DNA of 64,000 nt from Corella eumyota (lineage: Eukaryota; Chordata; Ascidiacea; Phlebobranchia; Corellidae). Every line of letters begins with the position of its first letter. Within the stretch, counting starts at the first letter, position 1. The notes beneath the pieces were generated by a model that searched no databases, was not told the origin of the DNA, and saw only the letters and a list, made by a program, of their open reading frames with translations. The stretch is from the NCBI GenBank assembly GCA_963082875.1, contig OY720103.1:8246001-8310000 (forward strand), in the 5' to 3' direction. The translations under genes and the position numbers were made by a program. Positions 32,292-43,633 of the stretch are shown piece after piece.

Positions 32292-32409
32292 GCCTACGAC
32301 CATACCACGTTGAGTACACCCCATCTCGTCCGATCTGGGAAGTTAAGCAACGTCGGGCCCGGTTAGTACTTGGATGGGTGACCGCCTGGGAATACCGGGT
32401 GTCGTAGGC
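32292..32409 (+). rRNA. 5S rRNA, full length (E)
   Basis: E unit 32184-32470; consensus gene. Confidence 0.95.
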
Positions 32410-32572
32410 ATTTTATAAGTTTTATAGCATATTAGAAAGTACTTTATGTAGAAGTCATTTTTTATCAAAATTTTTGAAAATTAATATATTTGATATAACT
32501 TCTAAGGGACGCAAGTCATTTATTTTATTTTAAATATACACGGTTAATGATAAATGTGTTGGCTCACCACAT

Positions 32573-32676
32573 CACGTTGAGTACACCCCATCTCGTCCGA
32601 TCTGGGAAGTTAAGCAACGTCGGGCCCGGTTAGTACTTGGATGGGTGACCGCCTGGGAATACCGGGTGTCGTAGGC
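32573..32676 (+). pseudogene. 5'-truncated 5S rRNA copy (F)
   Basis: F unit 32471-32737; lacks the G56A of its counterpart at 22031. Confidence 0.87.
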
Positions 32677-32845
32677 ATTTTATAAGTTTTATAGCATATT
32701 AGAAAGTACTTTATGTAGAAGTCATTTTTTATCAAAATTTTTGAAAACTAATATATTTGATATAATTGCTAAGCGACGCAAGTCATTTATTTTATTTTAA
32801 ATATACACGGTTAATGATAAATGTGTTGGCTCACCACATCACATT

Positions 32846-32963
32846 GCCTACGACCATACCACGTTGAGTACACCCCATCTCGTCCGATCTGGGAAGTTAA
32901 GCAACGTCGGGCCCGGTTAGTACTTGGATGGGTGACCGCCTGGGAATACCGGGTGTCGTAGGC
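32846..32963 (+). rRNA. 5S rRNA, full length (G)
   Basis: G unit 32738-33024; T3 first terminator run. Confidence 0.95.
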
Positions 32964-33126
32964 ATTTAATAAGTTTTATAGCATATTAGAAAGTACTTTA
33001 TGTAGAAGTCATTTTTTATCAAAATTTTTGAAAACTAATATATTTGATATAATTGCTTAGCGACGCAAGTCATTTATTTTATTTTAAATATACACGGTTA
33101 ATGATAAATGTGTTGGCTCACCACAT

Positions 33127-33230
33127 CACGTTGAGTACACCCCATCTCGTCCGATCTGGGAAGTTAAGCAACGTCGGGCCCGGTTAGTACTTGGATGGGT
33201 GACCGCCTGGGAATACCGGGTGTCGTAGGC
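33127..33230 (+). pseudogene. 5'-truncated 5S rRNA copy (H)
   Basis: H unit 33025-33291. Confidence 0.87.
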
Positions 33231-33393
33231 ATTTTATAAGTTTTATAGCATATTAGAAAGTACTTTATGTAGAAGTCATTTTTTATCAAAATTTTTGAAA
33301 ATTAATATATTTGATATAACTTCTAAGGGACGCAAGTCATTTATTTTATTTTAAATATACACGGTTAATGATAAATGTGTTGGCTCACCACAT

Positions 33394-33497
33394 CACGTTG
33401 AGTACACCCCATCTCGTCCGATCTGGGAAGTTAAGCAACGTCGGGCCCGGTTAGTACTTGGATGGGTGACCGCCTGGGAATACCGGGTGTCGTAGGC
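33394..33497 (+). pseudogene. 5'-truncated 5S rRNA copy (J, GTATAAG tail)
   Basis: Counterpart of the J unit at 22750. Confidence 0.87.
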
Positions 33498-33666
33498 ATT
33501 TTATAAGTTTTTTAGCATATTAGAAAGTACCTTATGTATAAGTCATTTTTTATCAAAATTTTTGAAAATTAATATATTTGATATAACTGCTAAGGGACGC
33601 AAGTCATTTATTTTATTTTAAATATACACGGTTAATGATAAATGTGTTGGCTCACCACATCACATT

Positions 33667-33784
33667 GCCTACGACCATACCACGTTGAGTACACCCCATC
33701 TCGTCCGATCTGGGAAGTTAAGCAACGTCGGGCCCGGTTAGTACTTGGATGGGTGACCGCCTGGGAATACCGGGTGTCGTAGGC
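33667..33784 (+). rRNA. 5S rRNA, full length (E)
   Basis: E unit 33559-33845; consensus gene. Confidence 0.95.
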
Positions 33785-33947
33785 ATTTTATAAGTTTTAT
33801 AGCATATTAGAAAGTACTTTATGTAGAAGTCATTTTTTATCAAAATTTTTGAAAATTAATATATTTGATATAACTTCTAAGGGACGCAAGTCATTTATTT
33901 TATTTTAAATATACACGGTTAATGATAAATGTGTTGGCTCACCACAT

Positions 33948-34051
33948 CACGTTGAGTACACCCCATCTCGTCCGATCTGGGAAGTTAAGCAACGTCGGGC
34001 CCGGTTAGTACTTGGATGGGTGACCGCCTGGGAATACCGGGTGTCGTAGGC
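33948..34051 (+). pseudogene. 5'-truncated 5S rRNA copy (F)
   Basis: F unit 33846-34112; lacks the G61A of its counterpart. Confidence 0.87.
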
Positions 34052-34220
34052 ATTTTATAAGTTTTATAGCATATTAGAAAGTACTTTATGTAGAAGTCAT
34101 TTTTTATCAAAATTTTTGAAAACTAATATATTTGATATAATTGCTAAGCGACGCAAGTCATTTATTTTATTTTAAATATACACGTTTAATGATAAATGTG
34201 TTGGCTCACCACATCACATT

Positions 34221-34338
34221 GCCTACGACCATACCACGTTGAGTACACCCCATCTCGTCCGATCTGGGAAGTTAAGCAACGTCGGGCCCGGTTAGTACTT
34301 GGATGGGTGACCGCCTGGGAATACCGGGTGTCGTAGGC
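34221..34338 (+). rRNA. 5S rRNA, full length (G)
   Basis: G subtype with ACGTTTAATG. Confidence 0.95.
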
Positions 34339-34501
34339 ATTTAATAAGTTTTATAGCATATTAGAAAGTACTTTATGTAGAAGTCATTTTTTATCAAAAT
34401 TTTTGAAAACTAATATATTTGATATAATTGCTTAGCGACGCAAGTCATTTATTTTATTTTAAATATACACGGTTAATGATAAATGTGTTGGCTCACCACA
34501 T

Positions 34502-34605
34502 CACGTTAAGTACACCCCATCTCGTCCGATCTGGGAAGTTAAGCAACGTCGGGCCCGGTTAGTACTTGGATGGGTGACCGCCTGGGAATACCGGGTGTCG
34601 TAGGC
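34502..34605 (+). pseudogene. 5'-truncated 5S rRNA copy (A')
   Basis: A' unit 34400-34666; G21A. Confidence 0.87.
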
Positions 34606-34768
34606 ATTTTATAAGTTTTATAGCATATTAGAAAGTACTTTATGTAGAAGTCATTTTTTATCAAAATTTTTGAAAACTAATATATTTGATATAACTGCTA
34701 AGGGACGCAAGTCATTTATTTTATTTTAAATATACACGGTTAATGATAAATGTGTTGGCTCACCACAT

Positions 34769-34872
34769 CACGTTGAGTACACCCCATCTCGTCCGATCTG
34801 GGAAGTTAAGCAACGTCGGGCCCGGTTAGTACTTGGATGGGTGACCGCCTGGGAATACCGGGTGTCGTAGGC
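34769..34872 (+). pseudogene. 5'-truncated 5S rRNA copy (B)
   Basis: B unit 34667-34933. Confidence 0.87.
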
Positions 34873-35041
34873 ATTTTATAAGTTTTATAGCATATTAGAA
34901 AGTACTTTATGTAGAAGTCATTTTTTATCAAAATTTTTGAAAACTAATATATTTGATATAATTGCTAAGCGACGCAAGTCATTTATTTTATTTTAAATAT
35001 ACACGGTTAATGATAAATGTGTTGGCTCACCACATCACATT

Positions 35042-35159
35042 GCCTACGACCATACCACGTTGAGTACACCCCATCTCGTCCGATCTGGGAAGTTAAGCAA
35101 CGTCGGGCCCGGTTAGTACTTGGATGGGTGACCGCCTGGGAATACCGGGTGTCGTAGGC
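35042..35159 (+). rRNA. 5S rRNA, full length (C)
   Basis: C unit 34934-35219; consensus gene. Confidence 0.95.
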
Positions 35160-35322
35160 ATTTTATAAGTTTTTTAGCATATTAGAAAGTACCTTATGTA
35201 TAAGTCATTTTTATAGAAATTTTTGAAAATTAATATATTTGATATAATTGCTAGGCGACGCAAGTCATTTATTTTATTTTAAATATACACGTTCAATGAT
35301 AAATGTGTTGGCACATCACATT

Positions 35323-35440
35323 GCCTACGACCATACCACGTTGAGTACACCCCATCTCGTCCGATCTGGGAAGTTAAGCAACGTCGGGCCCGGTTAGTAC
35401 TTGGATGGGTGACCGCCTGGGAATACCGGGTGTCGTAGGC
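35323..35440 (+). rRNA. 5S rRNA, full length (D)
   Basis: D unit 35220-35501; consensus gene. Confidence 0.95.
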
Positions 35441-35609
35441 ATTTTATAAGTTTTTTAGCATATTAGAAAGTACCTTATGTAGAAGTCATTTTTTATCAAA
35501 ATTTTTGAAAATTAATATATTTGATATAACTGCTAAGGGACGCAAGTCATTTATTTTATTTTAAATATACACGGTTAATGATAAATGTGTTGGCTCACCA
35601 CATCACATT

Positions 35610-35727
35610 GCCTACGACCATACCACGTTGAGTACACCCCATCTCGTCCGATCTGGGAAGTTAAGCAACGTCGGGCCCGGTTAGTACTTGGATGGGTGAC
35701 CGCCTGGGAATACCGGGTGTCGTAGGC
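35610..35727 (+). rRNA. 5S rRNA, full length (E)
   Basis: E unit 35502-35788; consensus gene. Confidence 0.95.
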
Positions 35728-35890
35728 ATTTTATAAGTTTTATAGCATATTAGAAAGTACTTTATGTAGAAGTCATTTTTTATCAAAATTTTTGAAAATT
35801 AATATATTTGATATAACTTCTAAGGGATGCAAGTCATTTATTTTATTTTAAATATACACGGTTAATGATAAATGTGTTGGCTCACCACAT

Positions 35891-35994
35891 CACGTTGAGT
35901 ACACCCCATCTCGTCCGATCTGGGAAGTTAAGCAACGTCGGGCCCGGTTAGTACTTGGATGGGTGACCGCCTGGGAATACCGGGTGTCGTAGGC
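35891..35994 (+). pseudogene. 5'-truncated 5S rRNA copy (F)
   Basis: AGGGATGC spacer marker, as in the F unit at 25247. Confidence 0.87.
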
Positions 35995-36163
35995 ATTTTA
36001 TAAGTTTTATAGCATATTAGAAAGTACTTTATGTAGAAGTCATTTTTTATCAAAATTTTTGAAAACTAATATATTTGATATAATTGCTAAGCGACGCAAG
36101 TCATTTATTTTATTTTAAATATACACGGTTAATGATAAATGTGTTGGCTCACCACATCACATT

Positions 36164-36281
36164 GCCTACGACCATACCACGTTGAGTACACCCCATCTCG
36201 TCCGATCTGGGAAGTTAAGCAACGTCGGGCCCGGTTAGTACTTGGATGGGTGACCGCCTGGGAATACCGGGTGTCGTAGGC
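36164..36281 (+). rRNA. 5S rRNA, full length (G)
   Basis: G unit 36056-36342; T3 first terminator run. Confidence 0.95.
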
Positions 36282-36444
36282 ATTTAATAAGTTTTATAGC
36301 ATATTAGAAAGTACTTTATGTAGAAGTCATTTTTTATCAAAATTTTTGAAAACTAATATATTTGATATAATTGCTTAGCGACGCAAGTCATTTATTTTAT
36401 TTTAAATATACACGGTTAATGATAAATGTGTTGGCTCACCACAT

Positions 36445-36548
36445 CACGTTGAGTACACCCCATCTCGTCCGATCTGGGAAGTTAAGCAACGTCGGGCCCG
36501 GTTAGTACTTGGATGGGTGACCGCCTGGGAATACCGGGTGTCGTAGGC
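36445..36548 (+). pseudogene. 5'-truncated 5S rRNA copy (H)
   Basis: H unit with a private tail change at 36604 (TTACCAAAA). Confidence 0.87.
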
Positions 36549-36711
36549 ATTTTATAAGTTTTATAGCATATTAGAAAGTACTTTATGTAGAAGTCATTTT
36601 TTACCAAAATTTTTGAAAATTAATATATTTGATATAACTTCTAAGGGACGCAAGTCATTTATTTTATTTTAAATATACACGGTTAATGATAAATGTGTTG
36701 GCTCACCACAT

Positions 36712-36815
36712 CACGTTGAGTACACCCCATCTCGTCCGATCTGGGAAGTTAAGCAACGTCGGGCCCGGTTAGTACTTGGATGGGTGACCGCCTGGGAATA
36801 CCGGGTGTCGTAGGC
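36712..36815 (+). pseudogene. 5'-truncated 5S rRNA copy (J)
   Basis: J unit 36610-36876. Confidence 0.87.
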
Positions 36816-36984
36816 ATTTTATAAGTTTTTTAGCATATTAGAAAGTACCTTATGTAGAAGTCATTTTTTATCAAAATTTTTGAAAATTAATATATTTGAT
36901 ATAACTGCTAAGGGACGCAAGTCATTTATTTTATTTTAAATATACACGGTTAATGATAAATGTGTTGGCTCACCACATCACATT

Positions 36985-37102
36985 GCCTACGACCATACCA
37001 CGTTGAGTACACCCCATCTCGTCCGATCTGGGAAGTTAAGCAACGTCGGGCCCGGTTAGTACTTGGATGGGTGACCGCCTGGGAATACCGGGTGTCGTAG
37101 GC
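36985..37102 (+). rRNA. 5S rRNA, full length (E)
   Basis: E unit 36877-37163; consensus gene. Confidence 0.95.
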
Positions 37103-37265
37103 ATTTTATAAGTTTTATAGCATATTAGAAAGTACTTTATGTAGAAGTCATTTTTTATCAAAATTTTTGAAAATTAATATATTTGATATAACTTCTAAGG
37201 GACGCAAGTCATTTATTTTATTTTAAATATACACGGTTAATGATAAATGTGTTGGCTCACCACAT

Positions 37266-37369
37266 CACGTTGAGTACACCCCATCTCGTCCGATCTGGGA
37301 AGTTAAGCAACGTCGGGCCCGGTTAGTACTTGGATGGGTGACCGCCTGGGAATACCGGGTGTCGTAGGC
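37266..37369 (+). pseudogene. 5'-truncated 5S rRNA copy (F)
   Basis: F unit 37164-37430. Confidence 0.87.
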
Positions 37370-37538
37370 ATTTTATAAGTTTTATAGCATATTAGAAAGT
37401 ACTTTATGTAGAAGTCATTTTTTATCAAAATTTTTGAAAACTAATATATTTGATATAATTGCTAAGCGACGCAAGTCATTTATTTTATTTTAAATATATA
37501 CGGTTAATGATAAATGTGTTGGCTCACCACATCACATT

Positions 37539-37656
37539 GCCTACGACCATACCACGTTGAGTACACCCCATCTCGTCCGATCTGGGAAGTTAAGCAACGT
37601 CGGGCCCGGTTAGTACTTGGATGGGTGACCGCCTGGGAATACCGGGTGTCGTAGGC
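37539..37656 (+). rRNA. 5S rRNA, full length (G)
   Basis: G subtype with ATATATACGG. Confidence 0.95.
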
Positions 37657-37819
37657 ATTTAATAAGTTTTATAGCATATTAGAAAGTACTTTATGTAGAA
37701 GTCATTTTTTATCAAAATTTTTGAAAACTAATATATTTGATATAATTGCTTAGCGACGCAAGTCATTTATTTTATTTTAAATATACACGGTTAATGATAA
37801 ATGTGTTGGCTCACCACAT

Positions 37820-37923
37820 CACGTTAAGTACACCCCATCTCGTCCGATCTGGGAAGTTAAGCAACGTCGGGCCCGGTTAGTACTTGGATGGGTGACCGCC
37901 TGGGAATACCGGGTGTCGTAGGC
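37820..37923 (+). pseudogene. 5'-truncated 5S rRNA copy (A')
   Basis: A' unit 37718-37984; G21A. Confidence 0.87.
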
Positions 37924-38092
37924 ATTTTATAAGTTTTATAGCATATTAGAAAGTACTTTATGTAGAAGTCATTTTTTATCAAAATTTTTGAAAACTAATA
38001 TATTTGATATAATTGCTAAGCGACGCAAGTCATTTATTTTATTTTAAATATACACGGTTAATGATAAATGTGTTGGCTTACCACATCACATT

Positions 38093-38210
38093 GCCTACGA
38101 CCATACCACGTTGAGTACACCCCATCTCGTCCGATCTGGGAAGTTAAGCAACGTCGGGCCCGGTTAGTACTTAGATGGGTGACCGCCTGGGAATACCGGG
38201 TGTCGTAGGC
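38093..38210 (+). rRNA. 5S rRNA variant G81A (K)
   Basis: K unit 37985-38270. Confidence 0.93.
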
Positions 38211-38378
38211 ATTTTATAAGTTTTTTAGCATATTAGAAAGTACCTTATGTATAAGTCATTTTTATCGAAATTTTTGAAAATTAATATATTTGATATAATT
38301 GCTAGGCGACGCAAGTCATTTATTTTATTTTAAATATACACGGTTAATGATAAATGTGTTGGCTCACCACATCACATT

Positions 38379-38496
38379 GCCTACGACCATACCACGTTGA
38401 GTACACCCCATCTCGTCCGATCTGGGAAGTTAAGCAACGTCGGGCCCGGTTAGTACTTGGATGGGTGACCGCCTGGGAATACCGGGTGTCGTAGGC
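38379..38496 (+). rRNA. 5S rRNA, full length (type O, recombinant)
   Basis: D-type front (GCTAGGCG) joined to the standard ACGGTTAATG spacer without the 5-bp deletion; 287 bp. Reciprocal in form to the N unit at 20238. Consensus gene. Confidence 0.94.
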
Positions 38497-38659
38497 ATTT
38501 TATAAGTTTTATAGCATATTAGAAAGTACTTTATGTAGAAGTCATTTTTTATCAAAATTTTTGAAAATTAATATATTTGATATAACTTCTAAGGGACGCA
38601 AGTCATTTATTTTATTTTAAATATACACGGTTAATGATAAATGTGTTGGCTCACCACAT

Positions 38660-38763
38660 CACGTTGAGTACACCCCATCTCGTCCGATCTGGGAAGTTAA
38701 GCAACGTCGGGCCCGGTTAGTACTTGGATGGGTGACCGCCTGGGAATACCGGGTGTCGTAGGC
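38660..38763 (+). pseudogene. 5'-truncated 5S rRNA copy (F)
   Basis: F unit 38558-38824. Confidence 0.87.
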
Positions 38764-38932
38764 ATTTTATAAGTTTTATAGCATATTAGAAAGTACTTTA
38801 TGTAGAAGTCATTTTTTATCAAAATTTTTGAAAACTAATATATTTGATATAATTGCTAAGCGACGCAAGTCATTTATTTTATTTTAAATATACACGTTTA
38901 ATGATAAATGTGTTGGCTCACCACATCACATT

Positions 38933-39050
38933 GCCTACGACCATACCACGTTGAGTACACCCCATCTCGTCCGATCTGGGAAGTTAAGCAACGTCGGGCC
39001 CGGTTAGTACTTGGATGGGTGACCGCCTGGGAATACCGGGTGTCGTAGGC
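38933..39050 (+). rRNA. 5S rRNA, full length (G)
   Basis: G subtype with ACGTTTAATG; left end of copy 2 of the long duplication. Confidence 0.95.
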
Positions 39051-39213
39051 ATTTAATAAGTTTTATAGCATATTAGAAAGTACTTTATGTAGAAGTCATT
39101 TTTTATCAAAATTTTTGAAAACTAATATATTCGATATAATTGCTTAGCGACGCAAGTCATTTATTTTATTTTAAATATACACGGTTAATGATAAATGTGT
39201 TGGCTCACCACAT

Positions 39214-39317
39214 CACGTTAAGTACACCCCATCTCGTCCGATCTGGGAAGTTAAGCAACGTCGGGCCCGGTTAGTACTTGGATGGGTGACCGCCTGGGAA
39301 TACCGGGTGTCGTAGGC
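39214..39317 (+). pseudogene. 5'-truncated 5S rRNA copy (A)
   Basis: A unit 39112-39378; G21A. Confidence 0.87.
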
Positions 39318-39480
39318 ATTTTATAAGTTTTATAGCATATTAGAAAGTACTTTATGTAGAAGTCATTTTTTATCAAAATTTTTGAAAACTAATATATTTG
39401 ATATAACTGCTAAGGGACGCAAGTCATTTATTTTATTTTAAATATACACGGTTAATGATAAATGTGTTGGCTCACCACAT

Positions 39481-39584
39481 CACGTTGAGTACACCCCATC
39501 TCGTCCGATCTGGGAAGTTAAGCAACGTCGGGCCCGGTTAGTACTTGGATGGGTGACCGCCTGGGAATACCGGGTGTCGTAGGC
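39481..39584 (+). pseudogene. 5'-truncated 5S rRNA copy (B)
   Basis: B unit 39379-39645. Confidence 0.87.
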
Positions 39585-39753
39585 ATTTTATAAGTTTTAT
39601 AGCATATTAGAAAGTACTTTATGTAGAAGTCATTTTTTATCAAAATTTTTGAAAACTAATATATTTGATATAATTGCTAAGCGACGCAAGTCATTTATTT
39701 TATTTTAAATATACACGGTTAATGATAAATGTGTTGGCTCACCACATCACATT

Positions 39754-39871
39754 GCCTACGACCATACCACGTTGAGTACACCCCATCTCGTCCGATCTGG
39801 GAAGTTAAGCAACGTCGGGCCCGGTTAGTACTTGGATGGGTGACCGCCTGGGAATACCGGGTGTCGTAGGC
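39754..39871 (+). rRNA. 5S rRNA, full length (C)
   Basis: C unit 39646-39931; consensus gene. Confidence 0.95.
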
Positions 39872-40034
39872 ATTTTATAAGTTTTTTAGCATATTAGAAA
39901 GTACCTTATGTATAAGTCATTTTTATAGAAATTTTTGAAAATTAATATATTTGATATAATTGCTAGGCGACGCAAGTCATTTATTTTATTTTAAATATAC
40001 ACGTTCAATGATAAATGTGTTGGCACATCACATT

Positions 40035-40152
40035 GCCTACGACCATACCACGTTGAGTACACCCCATCTCGTCCGATCTGGGAAGTTAAGCAACGTCGGG
40101 CCCGGTTAGTACTTGGATGGGTGACCGCCTGGGAATACCGGGTGTCGTAGGC
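40035..40152 (+). rRNA. 5S rRNA, full length (D)
   Basis: D unit 39932-40213; consensus gene. Confidence 0.95.
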
Positions 40153-40321
40153 ATTTTATAAGTTTTTTAGCATATTAGAAAGTACCTTATGTAGAAGTCA
40201 TTTTTTATCAAAATTTTTGAAAATTAATATATTTGATATAACTGCTAAGGGACGCAAGTCATTTATTTTATTTTAAATATACACGGTTAATGATAAATGT
40301 GTTGGCTCACCACATCACATT

Positions 40322-40439
40322 GCCTACGACCATACCACGTTGAGTACACCCCATCTCGTCCGATCTGGGAAGTTAAGCAACGTCGGGCCCGGTTAGTACT
40401 TGGATGGGTGACCGCCTGGGAATACCGGGTGTCGTAGGC
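40322..40439 (+). rRNA. 5S rRNA, full length (E)
   Basis: E unit 40214-40500; consensus gene. Confidence 0.95.
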
Positions 40440-40602
40440 ATTTTATAAGTTTTATAGCATATTAGAAAGTACTTTATGTAGAAGTCATTTTTTATCAAAA
40501 TTTTTGAAAATTAATATATTTGATATAACTTCTAAGGGACGCAAGTCATTTATTTTATTTTAAATATACACGGTTAATGATAAATGTGTTGGCTCACCAC
40601 AT

Positions 40603-40706
40603 CACGTTGAGTACACCCCATCTCGTCCGATCTGGGAAGTTAAGCAACGTCGGGCCCGGTTAGTACTTGGATGGGTGACCGCCTGGGAATACCGGGTGTC
40701 GTAGGC
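40603..40706 (+). pseudogene. 5'-truncated 5S rRNA copy (F)
   Basis: F unit 40501-40767. Confidence 0.87.
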
Positions 40707-40875
40707 ATTTTATAAGTTTTATAGCATATTAGAAAGTACTTTATGTAGAAGTCATTTTTTATCAAAATTTTTGAAAACTAATATATTTGATATAATTGCT
40801 AAGCGACGCAAGTCATTTATTTTATTTTAAATATACACGGTTAATGATAAATGTGTTGGCTCACCACATCACATT

Positions 40876-40993
40876 GCCTACGACCATACCACGTTGAGTA
40901 CACCCCATCTCGTCCGATCTGGGAAGTTAAGCAACGTCGGGCCCGGTTAGTACTTGGATGGGTGACCGCCTGGGAATACCGGGTGTCGTAGGC
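40876..40993 (+). rRNA. 5S rRNA, full length (G)
   Basis: G unit 40768-41054; T3 first terminator run. Confidence 0.95.
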
Positions 40994-41156
40994 ATTTAAT
41001 AAGTTTTATAGCATATTAGAAAGTACTTTATGTAGAAGTCATTTTTTATCAAAATTTTTGAAAACTAATATATTTGATATAATTGCTTAGCGACGCAAGT
41101 CATTTATTTTATTTTAAATATACACGGTTAATGATAAATGTGTTGGCTCACCACAT

Positions 41157-41260
41157 CACGTTGAGTACACCCCATCTCGTCCGATCTGGGAAGTTAAGCA
41201 ACGTCGGGCCCGGTTAGTACTTGGATGGGTGACCGCCTGGGAATACCGGGTGTCGTAGGC
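41157..41260 (+). pseudogene. 5'-truncated 5S rRNA copy (H)
   Basis: First of four consecutive truncated units (41055-42122). Confidence 0.87.
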
Positions 41261-41423
41261 ATTTTATAAGTTTTATAGCATATTAGAAAGTACTTTATGT
41301 AGAAGTCATTTTTTATCAAAATTTTTGAAAATTAATATATTTGATATAACTTCTAAGGGACGCAAGTCATTTATTTTATTTTAAATATACACGGTTAATG
41401 ATAAATGTGTTGGCTCACCACAT

Positions 41424-41527
41424 CACGTTGAGTACACCCCATCTCGTCCGATCTGGGAAGTTAAGCAACGTCGGGCCCGGTTAGTACTTGGATGGGTGAC
41501 CGCCTGGGAATACCGGGTGTCGTAGGC
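41424..41527 (+). pseudogene. 5'-truncated 5S rRNA copy (I)
   Basis: I unit 41322-41588. Confidence 0.87.
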
Positions 41528-41690
41528 ATTTAATAAGTTTTATAGCATATTAGAAAGTACTTTATGTAGAAGTCATTTTTTATCAAAATTTTTGAAAACT
41601 AATATATTCGATATAATTGCTTAGCGACGCAAGTCATTTATTTTATTTTAAATATACACGGTTAATGATAAATGTGTTGGCTCACCACAT

Positions 41691-41794
41691 CACGTTAAGT
41701 ACACCCCATCTCGTCCGATCTGGGAAGTTAAGCAACGTCGGGCCCGGTTAGTACTTGGATGGGTGACCGCCTGGGAATACCGGGTGTCGTAGGC
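41691..41794 (+). pseudogene. 5'-truncated 5S rRNA copy (A)
   Basis: A unit 41589-41855; G21A. Confidence 0.87.
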
Positions 41795-41957
41795 ATTTTA
41801 TAAGTTTTATAGCATATTAGAAAGTACTTTATGTAGAAGTCATTTTTTATCAAAATTTTTGAAAACTAATATATTTGATATAACTGCTAAGGGACGCAAG
41901 TCATTTATTTTATTTTAAATATACACGGTTAATGATAAATGTGTTGGCTCACCACAT

Positions 41958-42061
41958 CACGTTGAGTACACCCCATCTCGTCCGATCTGGGAAGTTAAGC
42001 AACGTCGGGCCCGGTTAGTACTTGGATGGGTGACCGCCTGGGAATACCGGGTGTCGTAGGC
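41958..42061 (+). pseudogene. 5'-truncated 5S rRNA copy (B)
   Basis: B unit 41856-42122. Confidence 0.87.
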
Positions 42062-42230
42062 ATTTTATAAGTTTTATAGCATATTAGAAAGTACTTTATG
42101 TAGAAGTCATTTTTTATCAAAATTTTTGAAAACTAATATATTTGATATAATTGCTAAGCGACGCAAGTCATTTATTTTATTTTAAATATACACGGTTAAT
42201 GATAAATGTGTTGGCTCACCACATCACATT

Positions 42231-42348
42231 GCCTACGACCATACCACGTTGAGTACACCCCATCTCGTCCGATCTGGGAAGTTAAGCAACGTCGGGCCCG
42301 GTTAGTACTTGGATGGGTGACCGCCTGGGAATACCGGGTGTCGTAGGC
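42231..42348 (+). rRNA. 5S rRNA, full length (C)
   Basis: C unit 42123-42408; consensus gene. Confidence 0.95.
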
Positions 42349-42511
42349 ATTTTATAAGTTTTTTAGCATATTAGAAAGTACCTTATGTATAAGTCATTTT
42401 TATAGAAATTTTTGAAAATTAATATATTTGATATAATTGCTAGGCGACGCAAGTCATTTATTTTATTTTAAATATACACGTTCAATGATAAATGTGTTGG
42501 CACATCACATT

Positions 42512-42629
42512 GCCTACGACCATACCACGTTGAGTACACCCCATCTCGTCCGATCTGGGAAGTTAAGCAACGTCGGGCCCGGTTAGTACTTGGATGGGTG
42601 ACCGCCTGGGAATACCGGGTGTCGTAGGC
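42512..42629 (+). rRNA. 5S rRNA, full length (D)
   Basis: D unit 42409-42690; consensus gene. Confidence 0.95.
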
Positions 42630-42798
42630 ATTTTATAAGTTTTTTAGCATATTAGAAAGTACCTTATGTAGAAGTCATTTTTTATCAAAATTTTTGAAAA
42701 TTAATATATTTGATATAACTGCTAAGGGACGCAAGTCATTTATTTTATTTTAAATATACACGGTTAATGATAAATGTGTTGGCTCACCACATCACATT

Positions 42799-42916
42799 GC
42801 CTACGACCATACCACGTTGAGTACACCCCATCTCGTCCGATCTGGGAAGTTAAGCAACGTCGGGCCCGGTTAGTACTTGGATGGGTGACCGCCTGGGAAT
42901 ACCGGGTGTCGTAGGC
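42799..42916 (+). rRNA. 5S rRNA, full length (E)
   Basis: E unit 42691-42977; consensus gene. Confidence 0.95.
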
Positions 42917-43079
42917 ATTTTATAAGTTTTATAGCATATTAGAAAGTACTTTATGTAGAAGTCATTTTTTATCAAAATTTTTGAAAATTAATATATTTGA
43001 TATAACTTCTAAGGGACGCAAGTCATTTATTTTATTTTAAATATACACGGTTAATGATAAATGTGTTGGCTCACCACAT

Positions 43080-43183
43080 CACGTTGAGTACACCCCATCT
43101 CGTCCGATCTGGGAAGTTAAGCAACGTCGGGCCCGGTTAGTACTTGGATGGGTGACCGCCTGGGAATACCGGGTGTCGTAGGC
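43080..43183 (+). pseudogene. 5'-truncated 5S rRNA copy (F)
   Basis: F unit 42978-43244. Confidence 0.87.
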
Positions 43184-43352
43184 ATTTTATAAGTTTTATA
43201 GCATATTAGAAAGTACTTTATGTAGAAGTCATTTTTTATCAAAATTTTTGAAAACTAATATATTTGATATAATTGCTAAGCGACGCAAGTCATTTATTTT
43301 ATTTTAAATATACACGGTTAATGATAAATGTGTTGGCTCACCACATCACATT

Positions 43353-43470
43353 GCCTACGACCATACCACGTTGAGTACACCCCATCTCGTCCGATCTGGG
43401 AAGTTAAGCAACGTCGGGCCCGGTTAGTACTTGGATGGGTGACCGCCTGGGAATACCGGGTGTCGTAGGC
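43353..43470 (+). rRNA. 5S rRNA, full length (G)
   Basis: G unit 43245-43531; last complete unit before the gap. Confidence 0.95.
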
Positions 43471-43633
43471 ATTTAATAAGTTTTATAGCATATTAGAAAG
43501 TACTTTATGTAGAAGTCATTTTTTATCAAAATTTTTGAAAACTAATATATTTGATATAATTGCTTAGCGACGCAAGTCATTTATTTTATTTTAAATATAC
43601 ACGGTTAATGATAAATGTGTTGGCTCACCACAT

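Larger units (their letters stand above)
31062..38270 (+). repeat. 7,209-bp segmental duplication, copy 2
   Basis: Matches 20520-27728 in unit order and in its rare spacer markers. One private change was noticed, at 36604. Homology continues into the front of the next unit, where this copy switches to the recombinant O type and copy 1 continues with D'. Confidence 0.88.
39112..41588 (+). repeat. Higher-order repeat A-B-C-D-E-F-G-H-I, second full copy
   Basis: Same nine unit types, same order and same 2,477-bp length as the block at the left edge, followed at 41589 by another A unit. It is part of the longer duplicated segment 38825-47597. Confidence 0.92.
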
